This document shows, one piece after another, positions 10,401-25,400 of a DNA stretch of 64,000 nucleotides. The DNA lies in the NCBI GenBank assembly GCA_026874595.1, contig CM049313.1, forward strand, positions 13,077,508-13,141,507. The letters are read 5' to 3'. Both the position numbers and the translations under genes were made by a program. Below the pieces are notes generated by a model. The model saw only the letters and a list, made by a program, of their open reading frames with translations, did not search any database and was not told the origin of the DNA. This DNA is from Sipunculus nudus (lineage: Eukaryota; Annelida; Sipuncula; Golfingiida; Sipunculidae). Position 1 is the first letter of the stretch, and the number at the start of each line of letters is the position of its first letter.

Positions 10401-13400
10401 GGTAGTCACAGGTGGCACCTCTAAATCCCGGACGGGGCGTTGAGATAAGTGACAAGGTTCATTCGGCATTCATCGTCATACTTCGCATACTAGTATTCTG
10501 CAACACTTACTTACGCGAACATTTATGTACAACTATCGGCAATATTCGGAAGAAGTACCGCCTGTCTAATTAATGACTCACTTTCATGGTCGGCAATATT
10601 CGGAAATAAGTTCTCTTTACTTTCGCGTCCCGTGGTAATGCAAATGGGTTTATACGGCCCTTTTCTTTTAAGCCAATAGGGAGTTGTAAGTCTTGTTTAT
10701 ATCTCTATTGAAAGAAGGTAAAAAGGCCGGTTCCAAAAATGACGGTGCCTCGGTAACTGTGGTAACGAACATTGGAACATGTGTACCGTTTTTGTCGTGT
10801 CAGAACTACCGCTTTGCGCGAGAGAAATGCGGTATTGTTCTACTTCACCCGAAATGATGAAAAGAGGATATATGTTGATATATTTTCAGTTTAAAGTAAA
10901 GTTTGATATTGTATTATTGTACACATCACATTTCAGGGAGCCAAGTTTGTGCGATATGAGGATAAATAGTGGAATTGACATCGGAATATTTATAAATCAC
11001 GTATTTTTATAGCAATTTACAGGAAAATAATTCAGTGCATTTATTATATGTATCAATGGTATTCATAAAATAGTAATAAACGATTTTTGTACCACTATTG
11101 AAAATTCAGCCAGCGATAAAAGCTATAAATAGATGAAATAGCTGCCGTTAAGATATTATCTGTAAGTGTAATTTTTTCATCCTTGGAATCATGAATTCGT
11201 GGATTACCTTGATCCACGACAACCACTAAACATAAAATCCAAACTATTTTTTTCTGAATCTACAGTACCATAATGCTGGGCTGGTGGTGTCCCTATATTT
11301 CAAAAGAATATAAATAACGATTTGGAGGTTCTAGCTTTTAGACTTCGCCATCATGTTGTAACCTTATACGTATTATATTAATCAACTATATTTCCAGGAC
11401 ATAAACCCCCTTGGAGTTTTGAATCAGATGCTCTTGCTGGGACTTGCTGGAAACCTTTTGACATTGGGACAAACATTGAATCTTAGTGATTCAGTAAGTA
11501 TATTATTTTTTCAGGTTTTGGTATATATCAGGGGCTTATGGCACTTTGTGTATAAATCCAGAATGATTACGTAGTTTTTAAGAGAATAAACTGTTTGCAA
11601 AGTCTGTGAGTAACCTATAATAACACACAGTCCATATCGTAGTCCAGTACTTATCAGTATATTATCACTTATTTATTCCCACTTAAATTATCTACTGGCA
11701 CTACGATTCTGTTCATGCAACTATAGGGACTCTGCAAACAATACCTTTGCTAATTAACTTTAATGCTGATTCATAATTTTTAAATATTTTTATACTCAAT
11801 GAAATTTTTAATAAATGACTTACGGGGACTACAAAATTATTTGTTTGCAGAAATATTTTTATACCTTATTAATGTAATCTTAATAACTAGAAAATTGTTC
11901 TGATCACCAGAAACATTCGTTCAGAATATCACTATGGAATGTTGATTTCTTTTAATATTAAATCATCATCCCCTGAGACAGAATATAATTTTTTACAACA
12001 TTCGGGATACTTTGATTATTTGTTATGCTGATAGAAGTCTCTGTTTCAATTTTTTTCCACACACTTACACATATATTTGCGTATATTTTATCTGAACTAC
12101 TTCTTACTTCTCTCGGTTATTTAGTAGCTTCACTAGCTTTTATATATGACTTTTATTTTAACCATGGAACCAAAACAATCTCTTCATTCAATGAGCGCCA
12201 TTGTTTTTACAGGACAGTGACTCGGATGATGAATCGGATGGCGAAGGACTGAGAGCAATCACTAACTTTGAAGAGAGTCCTGATCTGTCACTAAGTAATG
12301 AGGTACGGCATATTAACCCATTTGACAGTTAGATATCTGATAGAACTTAGTCAATCGTTCTTGGCTTTACCATAGCGGAATTCTTAAAAGCAAGATCTAG
12401 AAAGTTCCGACAGGACCTAGTCAGGCCCTATATTATCCTCTTTTGTAACTTTTTTAAACTGTCACTGCAACCTATATTCTCCAAATCAGATGGCGGAAAC
12501 GCTTGTCATTGTATCCTGAAGGTTAGGAATCCTGTAGGTAAAAGTAATCGTAAAAGAACCCAGATTTCACAGGAATTACTCATTTCATTGATATGTAAAT
12601 TGGTGTTTTTATTGAGCAAAGTTCTTAATGTTTACAAACTTTTTCCTGTATGTTTTAGACTGAAAAACTGCAGTTAAGCATGTAGGAACCTAAGCAAGGA
12701 AAAATTGTAAAGAATCTTGGAAAAACTTTAAAGTTTAAAGTTGAACAGAGTTAGGAGATATGTGCTTGCCCCCCCCCCCCAAGTTAATCCAATACGAATA
12801 GTCTTTATACATCATTGACCTTTAATAATATGACTAATTCATCTGAGCGTCATGGCTTATTATGCCACTATTTATCTGGTACTTTTACATCCACTGGGCA
12901 TAGAAATCTTTCTCATTGGCTCAGAGTTTCATTTTTTATAACATACCTTTCTAATTGTAATAGGGCGGCCCTGCTTCAAAAGTAAAATGTCTACATAGGA
13001 TGATGGAACCCCACGGTACTTTGGATATTCCGTCTGAGTGTTTGTTATTATCCATGTACAATATTCTTTAAAATATCCTGATGATTTCAAGGAAACAGTG
13101 CGAAGACGTTTTGCCTATTGAAAGAGGAATATCATTCTACGGGCCTTGATAGTTCTCATAAAGTACCATGTATCATTATACAACTATTCTTGTTGTTATA
13201 AATAGTCAAACCAGAGCTAGAGAACACGATCAAGGTTAGATTTAAAAGCTAAATTGACTTTGATGACAACTGACCTACACTCTTATTTATAGGGTTACGT
13301 AATCGTTCCTAAAGTGAATGTACCGTAAAAACACACTAAGCAAATAAGGAACATACAATTAGTCTAGCTGTCTCTCCAATTCATTAAAAAAAAACCATAT

Positions 13401-16400
13401 TTTTCTTTATTTTACCGCCAATGATCTTGTTTCTATCTGATAGGGCTAGACAAATTCACACAGGATTTATATGTTCATAAATTATTCAAGTTCATGCCAA
13501 ATTTTTCAAAACCACAATAATGGGTTCTTCTCCTTTATTTCTTTACCCATTTTGATTTTTCTTGAGTGGTGCATTTACAACATTTACACAGAATTTTGAA
13601 ATTCATTAATTATGCAAACTTGGGCAAACTTAAAAAAAATCACAAAAACCTTCTCTTCACATTTATTTCTCGACCGATGTTGAGTCTGTTTAATTTGTAT
13701 GATTTGAATAGGAACCGCTTTCTAAAAAATTACAAACAATGTTTAACCTGCGGGCATTTTAAACCTGCAGATTGATCCACCTGTCGTCTGTTGGACATTA
13801 TGTTCCTTTCTTTCCACTTTCCCTGAGCCTTTCGGAATATATTAAATTTTAAATTCGTGTAATGGAGAATTATATCTCAAGACAAGAGCACTTTAATGGC
13901 TATGAATTGGGATGAACTATTTTCGAATTTACTACTCCATACTTCTTCGTTACTTATCGATCACAATGATTTCAGATCATGCATGCTTACAGTTATATCT
14001 ATTGCCGAGTATTTTAAGGCCTGCCTCAGTAGTAAATTAATAGTAACAACAAATTTGCTGGACAAATGCTCATGTGTTTGAATTGGGAAGTACATACTTA
14101 TATCCCATATGTCGATATTAGCTTTACCACTTCTTCTCACCAAGGTCATAGCATACTATGAAGTATTTAGGTTTTGTATTAAGGTTAGTTATTTTATATA
14201 GCAAGGGTCATTACTTTAATTACTATAAACTGAAATATATAGTGTTCAAAATGGCTGCTGATGATGGCGATATTATTTGCTGATGGATTTATGCTTTTAA
14301 TGTATTTGCATACTTGTTTTCTTGTGATTGTAATGAATATTTTACATGAATATATCATATCTGGTTTGTTGCGTAAGCTGCAGGCGCGACCATTTGTGTT
14401 AAACTGTTTTCTGTACCCTAAATAATATTTATTTTTTTCCGAGATAAGTCTAAAAACATAGCATTTATGATTAAATGAATCTGCATGAGTGCAAGGTCAA
14501 CACATTTTTTGAATCTCCGTTATTGTTGAATGCCTATCACTTTCAATATGATATACCCAAGGAACTTTTAGTGATATATAATTTATCCAGATTCACGTGT
14601 TTCCTTACAAAATGTCTGTTACTAAATATCTTTGGAACTTTTTAATATCAATTGGCATATTTAACTTTAATAGAGATCATGTAACTAGTCTGTAAATATA
14701 AGTTGTCGATGGCTGAACCTTTGTGCTTACGTGCGGCTAATTAAAAAAGAACTTTTCCACTCTCCCGATATATGCAGGAAAATATAAACACTTAATAATT
14801 GACACCAAGGGCTATTGGTCATGTAACTTGTGCTCCTGATTAATGCTCAGGTGGCACAACATACAGTGGCTAAAGTAATAATGGCACTGGCAAAGTCTTT
14901 TTTTGGTATTTCATAAATACTCACACGCATGCTTAAGTTTGTACAGACATATTGTGACGCCCTTTGACGCTTATTGAGATTGACAAGTTATCCGTCTTGC
15001 CCTCAACAAGGCCTAATTCACAATGGTAACCAGTTGCTAAAGGGAATTTTATTCACTTATTACAGTGAGGTTCTGGAAAGTCCCTTAAAAACCCAAAATT
15101 AGAACTCTCCAGCATATATTTATGTACTCTGGCCTCATTAATGTGTGAAATAAGCGTTTTAATATGGTAAAACACTTCAGAGGGAATGGTAGGCGCTTTA
15201 ACAAATATTTTCCAGTATTGTGCAGGTAACGGGTCGTTAATTAGATTGGCGTTAGAGTTTTAAGAGGCATAACATGGAGAAATCTTAACCAAGCCCATAA
15301 GATAGTTTTAACTAGAGGTCATAAAATTTGAAAGGGACTCAGCTCCAACACTATAAACCAATGCTTTTTTAGACATATTTCATACTTCTCATCGTTATGT
15401 TCATTTATCATCATTTAACAAGCGGTGACAATAAGACCTCATACCTTTTAGTTTGTCAGTTTTACGTCCCAGATATGAAATTTGATATGGGCTTACCCAG
15501 GCTTTCTAAGTCATTTGATCAAATTATGAAAGGCCATGTTACTTTCATGGACTGAATTAATGTTTCGGGGTATAGTGCGTCCTACACAATCCCTGGTCTC
15601 CGTTAAACAAAAACTTGAAAGTGGCACTTGCCATAAACCTTTATTTTTTCGGGTCATTTGTTTTCTACTTTACATTATTCATTACATATGCCACTTATGC
15701 TGATGTTATATAATACAAAATAAAATTATTGTGAATGGTGGGCTGTTTCTAATGAATGTATTTTCCGGAAGCGCTACGCGCGTATAACTTTCAAAAGAAA
15801 CATTCTACAGTTTCTGAGTGAGAAATAATAGGAAATAAATTGATTTTTTTCCATTTTGATAGGATGGAATGACTGCTCTTGGTGTTGCTGTGGCGCGCAA
15901 CAACATGAATATGGTGAAAATGATGCTGAACAGAGGTGTCAGCATAGAGCAAGAGGGCAAGGTAGGTGTTTGCTACATATCTCAAGGTTACCTCTTGCTT
16001 CTTCATCGAAAATCATTGATTCAGAGCAGGGTTTAGTAAAGGTAAAAGAGGGTGTCTATGAACAGGTACAGGTACTTCCGAGATGGCCAGTTCCAGTTCT
16101 GGTCACATATTTTAGTAAGAACCTAATTAAAGGTGGAAATGTTTATATGTCAATTAAAAGACATTCAAAGTGTTTATATGCTTTATGCCAAGATGCCTAA
16201 TCCTAGAATCGTGTATGGACCTAGCGTACTTATACAAGATACGGATACATCAGCCCTAGGTATACGCTCCCGAGGCAGCGGAAATCTTGCGCTTCTAAAG
16301 AAGCAACTGATTTTCACGCTGCCAGCTTTGACCGTTTATGATATATTAGGCACCAGATGGCGGTTCGTTGTCCGCTGAAATAAACGTGCGTATGAAGTGA

Positions 16401-19400
16401 CAAGCAGCCAATTAGATGCCAATAAACAAACACTCGACAGGCATCCTGGCTCCACCCATTGCTGCGCTTCAAGCGCCGCTTGATGAGTTTCCGGTCGAAT
16501 TTAAATTGCTCCCTCTGCAATCTCGCATCATCGTCCGATTCGATCATGACATTATGACTGTGTTAGCGTAGCCATGTATCTTTTGTCTGCAGAACTGAAA
16601 TAAGCCAGCGAGGTGTGCACGCAGCCTTTGTTGTTACGTTTCGTTTGATTTACATCTCACCGGCCGAGCATCCTATGTGCCCAAGGCCCTAAGCAAACAA
16701 CGTCAGGGGCAATTCTCTCTGAGCCTGTGGCCTGTTCAGACGGTTACGCGGGGCGATGCGCTGTCACTCAAAACGTAATAAACATGATTGGCTTCGTTTA
16801 TTCCTCGCTTGGCTTTGTCTTCCAGCACAAGGTCTCGTCTGATTGGACAAAAATACAGTGCTCCCCTCTGGTGTAGCAATTCAGGATACGAGATCATAAC
16901 AAACAGCGCCTTACGATATAGGTAGTGGCCCTATAGGTAAGGCGCTGTGTAAAGTGCGTACCCTAGGTACAGGTACCAGGTACTTCTTACTCATGAGAAC
17001 AAGGTACCTGGCATTCTGTAACTATCACTCCCTACTCCTGACATCTGGATACGCTATTACTGAAAAGGCTGCCAGGTCATGGAATATGTACAAGTACCTT
17101 GCTCCAGTACTCAGAGAGGGAGTGAATACTCCTGATAATTAAGACATAATGACATTGATGGTGTCAACATTAAAAGAAAGTAAAATCTCTAGTGCTCCTG
17201 ACAAATTTACAATTAATCTATTGTCACATCACTAGAGATGTGAACGACCAAGCTCTTTTAAATGTTAAACCAACTCGCTGAAACTCATGCATAGGTACAC
17301 TCAAAGAGATAAGTAAGCCATGAGATAACAAAAATGAATCAATATATTGAAGAAAATACACACGTTTTTCTGGAGAGGCGCTACATATATACAAGCACTG
17401 ATGATAATAAACGCCAGAAACAGATATAACCACCAAGTCCGTGAACACTACACAGCGTAGTGCCTTGTTTACATTTCTCCTGGTCACATGACGCACGTGA
17501 CATCCGAATTTTGCGCTGCGCGGCTCACTGTTTGTTCGCGCTGTGTCACAGTGGAATCGGTCCGCTTTTGATACATGGACCACCAACAGTCCTTCGTTGG
17601 AGTAATTGTATAACTCTCAAGACACAGTTCACACAGTACTCACTAATTCTATCTTGACTTAGAGTCAATGTGTTTCACAGCTGATGTCTCCTAAAATCAT
17701 CCAGCTCTAGGTAACCGAAAATGCTTCCACAAAACGATATCCAGTAACTCCACAATTACGCTCACAACAGGTGTAAATTCGCCAAATTACGCGTCCGTCG
17801 GCAAAATGCGGTACTCGCTCTTAAGTCCGTTACAAAGAAATCACCGTGGCCTTCCTCAGACACATACAATCTACGCTTATAGACATCATCTTTCTGCTGT
17901 CTAAACTCTGATGCACGCAGACCTGTCCTTGGACTGTAGATATGGTCAGACTTTACGAACTGGCCCGCTGATCGAGCACTTGTAGTGAATTTTGTCGAAT
18001 CACGTCTTATATATGCTTGCTGACGTCACAAGTCCTGACCGTCTTCTGGCTAATAACCACTACCTATTATGCCGACTGCCAATTATTATATGAATCTTAA
18101 TATGGATACGCCTCCAGAGACAAAACTCTAAGAAAACCAAGCTAGACAGGTGCTGATCCTTTGAAGTCTACAACAAACAAGTGTTACTATGGAGACCGCT
18201 AAACAATACGGCTCCGACGGAATTAAACTTTACTGAAATTACCATCAAACGAGACACGTGTGCTCTCTAAACAATGTTCGCACGTTAATATATAAACATG
18301 ATACTCCATACGAATGTACAGTAAATGATCAAAATAATTATCTGGTTATACTCCCTCTGGTGAAATCTGTTCACAGACCTCTTTGGATGTAAGAGAAAGG
18401 ATGAACAATCAACTGACAAACCGTTCGAACGTTTTCTCTGAATATATATCGCCTTGGATATGGAAAAAACCCTATTCTTTATTTTCCAGTAAGAAAACAT
18501 TTAATACCATGTTTAATCACACAGTGCTGTTTTTCTTCAGATCGGATGTACGCCTTTGGCTATAGCGGCCGGGGCAGAGCACATAAAAATGGTGAAGTTC
18601 CTCTTGGAAAATGGAGCTCTGACAGAACCTGAAGGCCAGGTTTTTATAGTTGTTTTCTATTTTTGATTTGCTCATACCCTTACACTTATTAAAGACTGTG
18701 GGGGATAAAGCTTTCTGGACAACAGTGTCTCAGATAAGGGCGTTTTGGATAAACTGCATCTTACAACACTGAGAGAGAGAGAGAGAGAGAGAGAGATATT
18801 CAAAATGTCAGTTTATGGGTCTGGGTATATGTATGCTCCTAAGTTAAAGCATATTTGTCAGGTTCTTTCTTTTATATCATATTTCAATTTATTGCGGCAC
18901 AACATGGGATAGTATCCTGTAAAATTAAGCATTTCGCGGATTGGGACATGGCAGTATTATTTTATGTTTCACTACCAGGTAGTGTGTGTGTGTGTGTGTA
19001 ACAAGGTTACAATCAGATAAGATTGTAATCAGTAACATTCAACCTACCACCTTTTAGGCATAAATGACTGTTGTGAATTTAATCTGGACATATTTATATT
19101 TATAATTGATAGGGTCGTAGGAACAAAAGCATGGGACTGCATGCACAAGACACAATGTAAATATTTTCCTGATATATTGTCCTGCATCCACGGGGCTAAA
19201 TGTATATACTTTACTGGTATATGGTTCCTATGGTAGGTCAATCAACTGCACTGCGTTATATGAAGAAATTCTTCAACTTTACGTTCATTCATGAGTTAAG
19301 GCAAATGAAAGGATCAAAGGATCAAAAATACATTTACACCAAAATAGAAAAACAGGGAAATTTCTTTTTAAATAATTACAAAGAGTGATAACAGCAAAAA

Positions 19401-22400
19401 TGAAACAGGGATTTATTGCCCACTATCTGAACGTTGCTGGTTTTGTTAGACCAAGTTTTATTCTCTGGGTCTCAAATAATATATATTGGTAAGGAGGTAT
19501 TTAACTGAGTTAGATGGACTGTTTTGCCAAGTCACAGTTATACATTTATAAAGGATTTGCTGTTATTTAACAGTTGTACAAAAATTGTTCAAGCATCATA
19601 ATAAGTTGTTTGTAAAGACCTGAATAACATTTTTCTTCACATTAAAACCCACTTCCCCTGGTTCGTTTTGAAGAAAACAAAATGTTGGTTGAAAGGACAC
19701 CTACTTAGTATATTGCTTACTTTCAAAGTTTTTTAACGATATATTTATGTTAAAGCTGTAGTTACCTATAATGCCTGCCTGCCTGCCACAGGCTCAGTAA
19801 CTATAGCTGTGTACAAACGACAAGCAAAAGACACTGAGCACTCCCTGATGTTATACTGCTTAGGCATACCTTTTCTGTGTACGGGCGTGAAAATGCTCCT
19901 TTTGAAAATAATCTGAAATATCGTTTTGCCAGGTTAACATCACCCCGTTGGGAATATCAGCAGACAGAGGAAACAAGAGAATAGTCGAGCTCCTCTGTGA
20001 CCATGGAGCAGCAGTGGATTATCCAAGCAAGGTATATCTAATTACATATTTCATTCTATGACTCTAACAGGTAAATTTTTGCATTATTTATTGCATTTTT
20101 CCTCTCAAGGTAATTTAACTTTTGGAAAGAGTATTGTATCACACCTACCTACATGTCGGTGAAAACACAACTGTTATATTGGATTGACAGGGCCTACCGC
20201 CAGTAATATCACTGTAGATAGCTGTCAATCTTCATAAAACACTGCGAAGAAGGATTTAAAAAATGAAGGAATACATATGCATATACAAACAATAGCGTAA
20301 CTTCCATCTCTTTGGAAACCAGTGTCATTTCTTGCTTCTGCAATTAAATAACCCATGAGAGATATGCTTGTAATTTCAATATGCAGAGATATGCTGCGCG
20401 GAATCTTTTTAAACAATATTAAACAAGTTGTCTTCTTTATTGCAAGTGCCAATGATATATCTATTTAATTTTTGATATTACAAGTTATTAAATATAAAAG
20501 GGGATATATAATAATATAAAGGGTATATGCTCTCTTCCTCTCTACAACCCTAATCCGTTAGCGCCATTACGGCCCTCTGACATAAGAGATTCTACGACGA
20601 GCTTATTAGCTGTTAGAGTGCCTATACCTCCTTCGAATAAGAGGATTTAAGGCTCTATGAGGATGCAAATGTTTTCGTCTTTTTTTACAACGCCTTTTGG
20701 CATAGAGGTATGCCGTCACTTGGCATGAACTAGACCAATCGTTAGCTTTTAAAGTATAAATTCTAACACCATCGGAAAATTCCGTATTCTCAGCACATTT
20801 GTAAATCCCTACGCATGTTTGTTTTCTGAACGTATGAATACAAGCATGGCTTGCACGGATTACTGGACGAGAGCCAACTATAGGCGATACAGGAAATGAC
20901 TAGTTACCATAGAGACGGATTTTCAGTTTGGGTTGTGAGTTCTTTCATGTATTCTTTTGTGTTAATTCATCATTAGTTGCCTAATGTTAAGATTATGGTT
21001 TGTTTTCCATGATATCAATGCAATATGATGAAAGACGAATGCAATGCATTCCTCCGCAATGCTTGTATCGCGACTCAATATAAATGCATACTGAATCGTG
21101 TATTTTTGGGTTCTCTCAGCTCTCAGCACGCATCCTAATTTGATTTGTAGACTGGTTTATTATCATTTTAAGGATAACTGGCGTTGTCAATGTGTGTTGC
21201 CTCTGCAGGATGGCAGAACGCCGCTGTGGAAAGCTTCATATGAAGGTCACGAGGACATCGTGGAGCTTCTGCTAAGAAGGAATGCAAACGTCGACAAACA
21301 AGATAAGGTAAGATATAGACATCTTACATCCTTTGATCTGCCCATACATTTGAGCAGTCAGTCATTACCAGTCATAAGGCATGCATATCTGGGACCAGAA
21401 TACAGAGCCTATCCTGTTATGGTCATATTTCATGATTCAGTATGAACGAACATAAAACAAGTCCTAAATTAAAACCTAAATCTTCAAGTGTACCAGTGCA
21501 AACATCTATATCGATCAGTGTCAAGGTACACATAATAATTAAATTTGGCTAAATTGTTGTTCAAATGCGAGTTGCAAAATGGCATCGATATGGCTCTGTC
21601 TATGAAGCATGGAATACATAGGACAAAATGTATCAGGAATTATAATTGGAAACGAACTGATGTCAACGAGTATTGCAAACCACATGGGACTGGCTTTTAT
21701 GTTCAAAACATTTACAGTTCTGAAGTATATAAGATCAAAGAAATGACTAGTATCCTGAAGAGAAAAGTGTCTTCTTTAACAAAGGATACGATGATAAATG
21801 CTTCACCATTCGAAACCACAGAGCAGGCAGTGGGTTATATTGCAGAGGCTGCTTGGAGATACTGTTTGCCTTGCGCTTTAATATAAAAGACTCGTTGGAG
21901 ATTCTGAAAGAAGCCCTTAAGTTTGTATCTGAGATATTTATAACGATTCCAGGAACAATCAAGTTGCAAGAACCTTTAAGAAGTCCCCCTCCTGTTAATT
22001 TCAAACACAGCTGTTCAATTTGTCCGCTATCTGTGACACCATGGAATTTTTCTGATCAAATGATGATTATGCAAAAATAAGCTTTTCATGACACCACCTA
22101 TGTTGATTCAGTTTATGGGAACTGATATGGCCCTTACTTCTTTTAATCCAAAGACTTGACATTCTTTAAAAGAAAGATAATAAAGTAAAAAGAAAAACAT
22201 TAGGTGAGTCAAACAATTTCAAAATGTCGATCACAAAACCTGACATTTTGTTGTGTTTGCATACATGATACAATATCTTGGAAAGGCTTTGGAAGGTTCA
22301 CAAGAACATCAATCATATAATTGCCCTTGAAACTGTAGTTAAAAGCTGCAGGTGGTGCCCTCTGTTGCCAATCTAAGATGACCTTCCCCTTTCTGACTGT

Positions 22401-25400
22401 ATGTGCTGGAAAATGCTATTTGTAGCTTTCGTATGGTAGTAAACAAGAAAGAGGAACCGCGTTTAATTATTTCTAAATTCTCCTTTTTATAGAAAGAATT
22501 TTTTTCTATGTCATGTAATTTCACAGATAGTGTTATGACTGACCAGATATCTCAGAAATTGCTGCAACTACAAGTTATGTGGCCCGTAAGCAGAGGTATA
22601 TTAGAAGGTGCGCCGCGTATGTTGGACCACTGCTACAGTAGAAGTTTCAATTTTGGCTGAGGAAGCTCCGTTGAACGGACTCATCCTTAACTGGCATCCC
22701 TGATCTACTGCTTTTCTGAGTGACTACAGATTATGTTTAAAGATGCATTATCATATCCATTAATATGTGTATTATCTCATGCTGTTAGTGGACTGCAACC
22801 TGAATTAAAATGTTTCCAAGGAAGCGATTCACCTGTTCTATAAGATGTTATGGTTCTGTGTGGGCGTATACAGTGTCACGCGTATCTGTTTACAATAGCA
22901 AGAATGGGAAACCAGAGGTTCGATGTTAGCATATCCCAAACAAAAAGAAGTAACAATAAAGAAGAAACATTGGTTTGAGGCTTGAAAAAAATCCTTATTT
23001 GTAAAGTTGAGTGGTATAGCCACCCGGTGCATAATTTTTGTTCAGCCCACTGATCGCGCCCGATGCCAGTTTATTTCCACTCGTGAAAAGGAGTAAAAGA
23101 ACGGGTCTTGACAGAAATATTGGCGTATAACATAACAGTTTAAGAGGGACACACTATATTCCATGTATTTTTAATGGACCTGATAAGTGAACGAGTCCCT
23201 TTAAATATTTCAGTTGGGCAGTAATCCTCTCATGGTGGCTGCACAGAATGGTCATACGCCGGTCGTCAAAATGTTACTGGACGGCGGAGCTGAGGTCAAC
23301 GTGCAAAGCAAAGTAAGCATTTGTACAAAACGCTATATCAGTTGCATCAAAACATCTTAAGGGGGGGGGGGGCTGATTCGCAAGGGTAGCAGGAACGACA
23401 GGCATTGGAGAGAAATGAAAGTTTGGACAACTTTGGACAATTAAGGGGGGGGGGGCTGATTCGCAGAGTAGGAGGAACGACAGGCATTGGAGAGAAATGA
23501 AAGTTTGGACAACTTTGGACAATATATATATATATTGTTACGGAACCTTATATCACCAGATCACGTATGCGTGATGAACAAATATTTTGTTTTAAAAAAA
23601 ATCAGATTCTGTAACACTAGGCAGCGTAAATTGTTTAGGAGAATGAATAAAGAAAGTCAGTGTTTTTTTGTTAACAAATAACTATAATTTATTCTTAAAA
23701 CAACCCTAACATTACAACACACTAAATCAATACAATTACACAGTATAACAGCAGTATAACAACAAATCAATTCAATCACACAGTAAAATAAACAAAGTGC
23801 ACAGTACCTGGATACCACCACCGCCACAGCGATAAGTCCTTTAAAATATATAAGCGGACGAATATTTAACACAAATTCTCTCGGAGAATAACAGTCCAAT
23901 GTAAAGCTCTTGTAACAATCCCGAAAGTAAACTGAAGACCAAATAAGTTAAGATTCGTCAGAAATCCAGAAGTAAATCTGAAGAAAATCTTTAATTGCCG
24001 CACTTACCAGAATAGGTTCCACAAACTGACATACACGCTTCTGTGTCCGCTGGAATATTCTCTCACCTCTCTCTCGGCTTTAAAACACAGTCCCCTATTT
24101 ATAACTTCTCACCTCCAGCCGAGAACCTTCCGTTGCTCGAACAATCTATAGAATCTAACACAGTACACACGTTCAAAGAACATACCAGACAAAGAACGCT
24201 GTGTATCTAGGGTTCAACCAAAGCGGATTAAACCGAGCTTGCAACATCCGGCCAGGCGAGACCGCTACAACACGAGCTACGCGTTGCACACAAACAAAAT
24301 GCCAACAACGCATGGAGCATCCGTGTGCACAATAAAACAATCATCTGTAAGACCGCTGCACACAATAAAAGGGCACCTGTATCACGCCCCCTCCTGTCAG
24401 AAAAAAGAAAGTTTTCTCAAAACTTTCTTTTTGCGATCGCAATCACTAAATTATTACAACAATTCATCTTATTTACAACATTACATAAAAATCTCGTTTA
24501 CAATATTTCATAAATCTTGATTAGCAGTTGGTAAGTACATTGTCTCTCACTTTAATGTGTTTGATTTGAAGGTTGTAATTTTGTCAGAACAAACTCAATC
24601 TCAACAATCTTTGATTTTCACACTTTAACTTGTTCATGAACGTGAGGGGATTGTGATCACTGAAGACAATGATAGGCTTGACTGATGAAGTAAAATAAAC
24701 TTCAAAATGTTGCAATGCCAAAATCAAAGCCAAACATTCTTTTTAAATAGTGGAGTATTTCATTAAACTTTCTTGAGAAATAACATATTGGATGATCTAT
24801 GCCATGATTGCCTTCTTGTAACAAGACAGCACCAGCAGCAGTATCCCTAGCATGTACAGCTAACTTAAAAGGTACAGGAAAGTCTGGAGCTGCTAAAACT
24901 GGTAAACTTTGCAGAATTGCTTTCAAATTCTGAAATGGATTTTCACACTGAACATTCCATACAAACTTTTGTTTCTTCAAATTGGTCAAAGGTTCAGCTA
25001 CAGCAGAAAAATTTGGACAAAATTCCTGTAGTATCCAACCATTAAAAAAAACCGCATTTTTGCTTTTTGTTTTCTGGTCTAGGAAATGGAGAATTAGCAC
25101 TTATTTTAGCGTCAACAGGTTTTACTTGACCCTGCCCTACAATATGACCCAAAAATGTTACTTGTTCATGACAAAACTATCAATACAATCATCGATCCTC
25201 GGAATCGGTTACGTGTCAGTCTTGGTGACAGAGTTCAGTGTTCGATAATCTATGCACATATGGTAACTTCCATCAGGTTTTGGCACAAGAATACATGGTG
25301 AACTCCAGTTACTGTTACTAGGTTCAATAAAAGCATTGTCCAGCAAATATTGAATCTCATCCTGTAGATACTTTTGCATTTCTGGATTCAGTCTATAAGG

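Larger units (their letters stand above)
18640..21208. other. Introns around ankyrin exon 3
   Basis: Apart from exon 3 (19933-20031), the GA and TG microsatellites and a small hairpin 'agctgtagttac...gtaactatagct' at 19754-19810, nothing is recognised. Confidence 0.5.

Noticed and set aside
12996-13050. Extra ankyrin exon after 'acatag' (gatgatggaacc...)
   Set aside because: No ankyrin pattern, no 99-bp frame and no suitable donor.
17224-17586. 120-codon minus-strand gene
   Set aside because: No recognisable domain, low-complexity cysteine/serine-rich mix, and located in an intron near repeats; probably chance.
24239-24520. 93-codon plus-strand gene
   Set aside because: It overlaps the 3' LTR, polypurine tract and start of the antisense element; no independent support.
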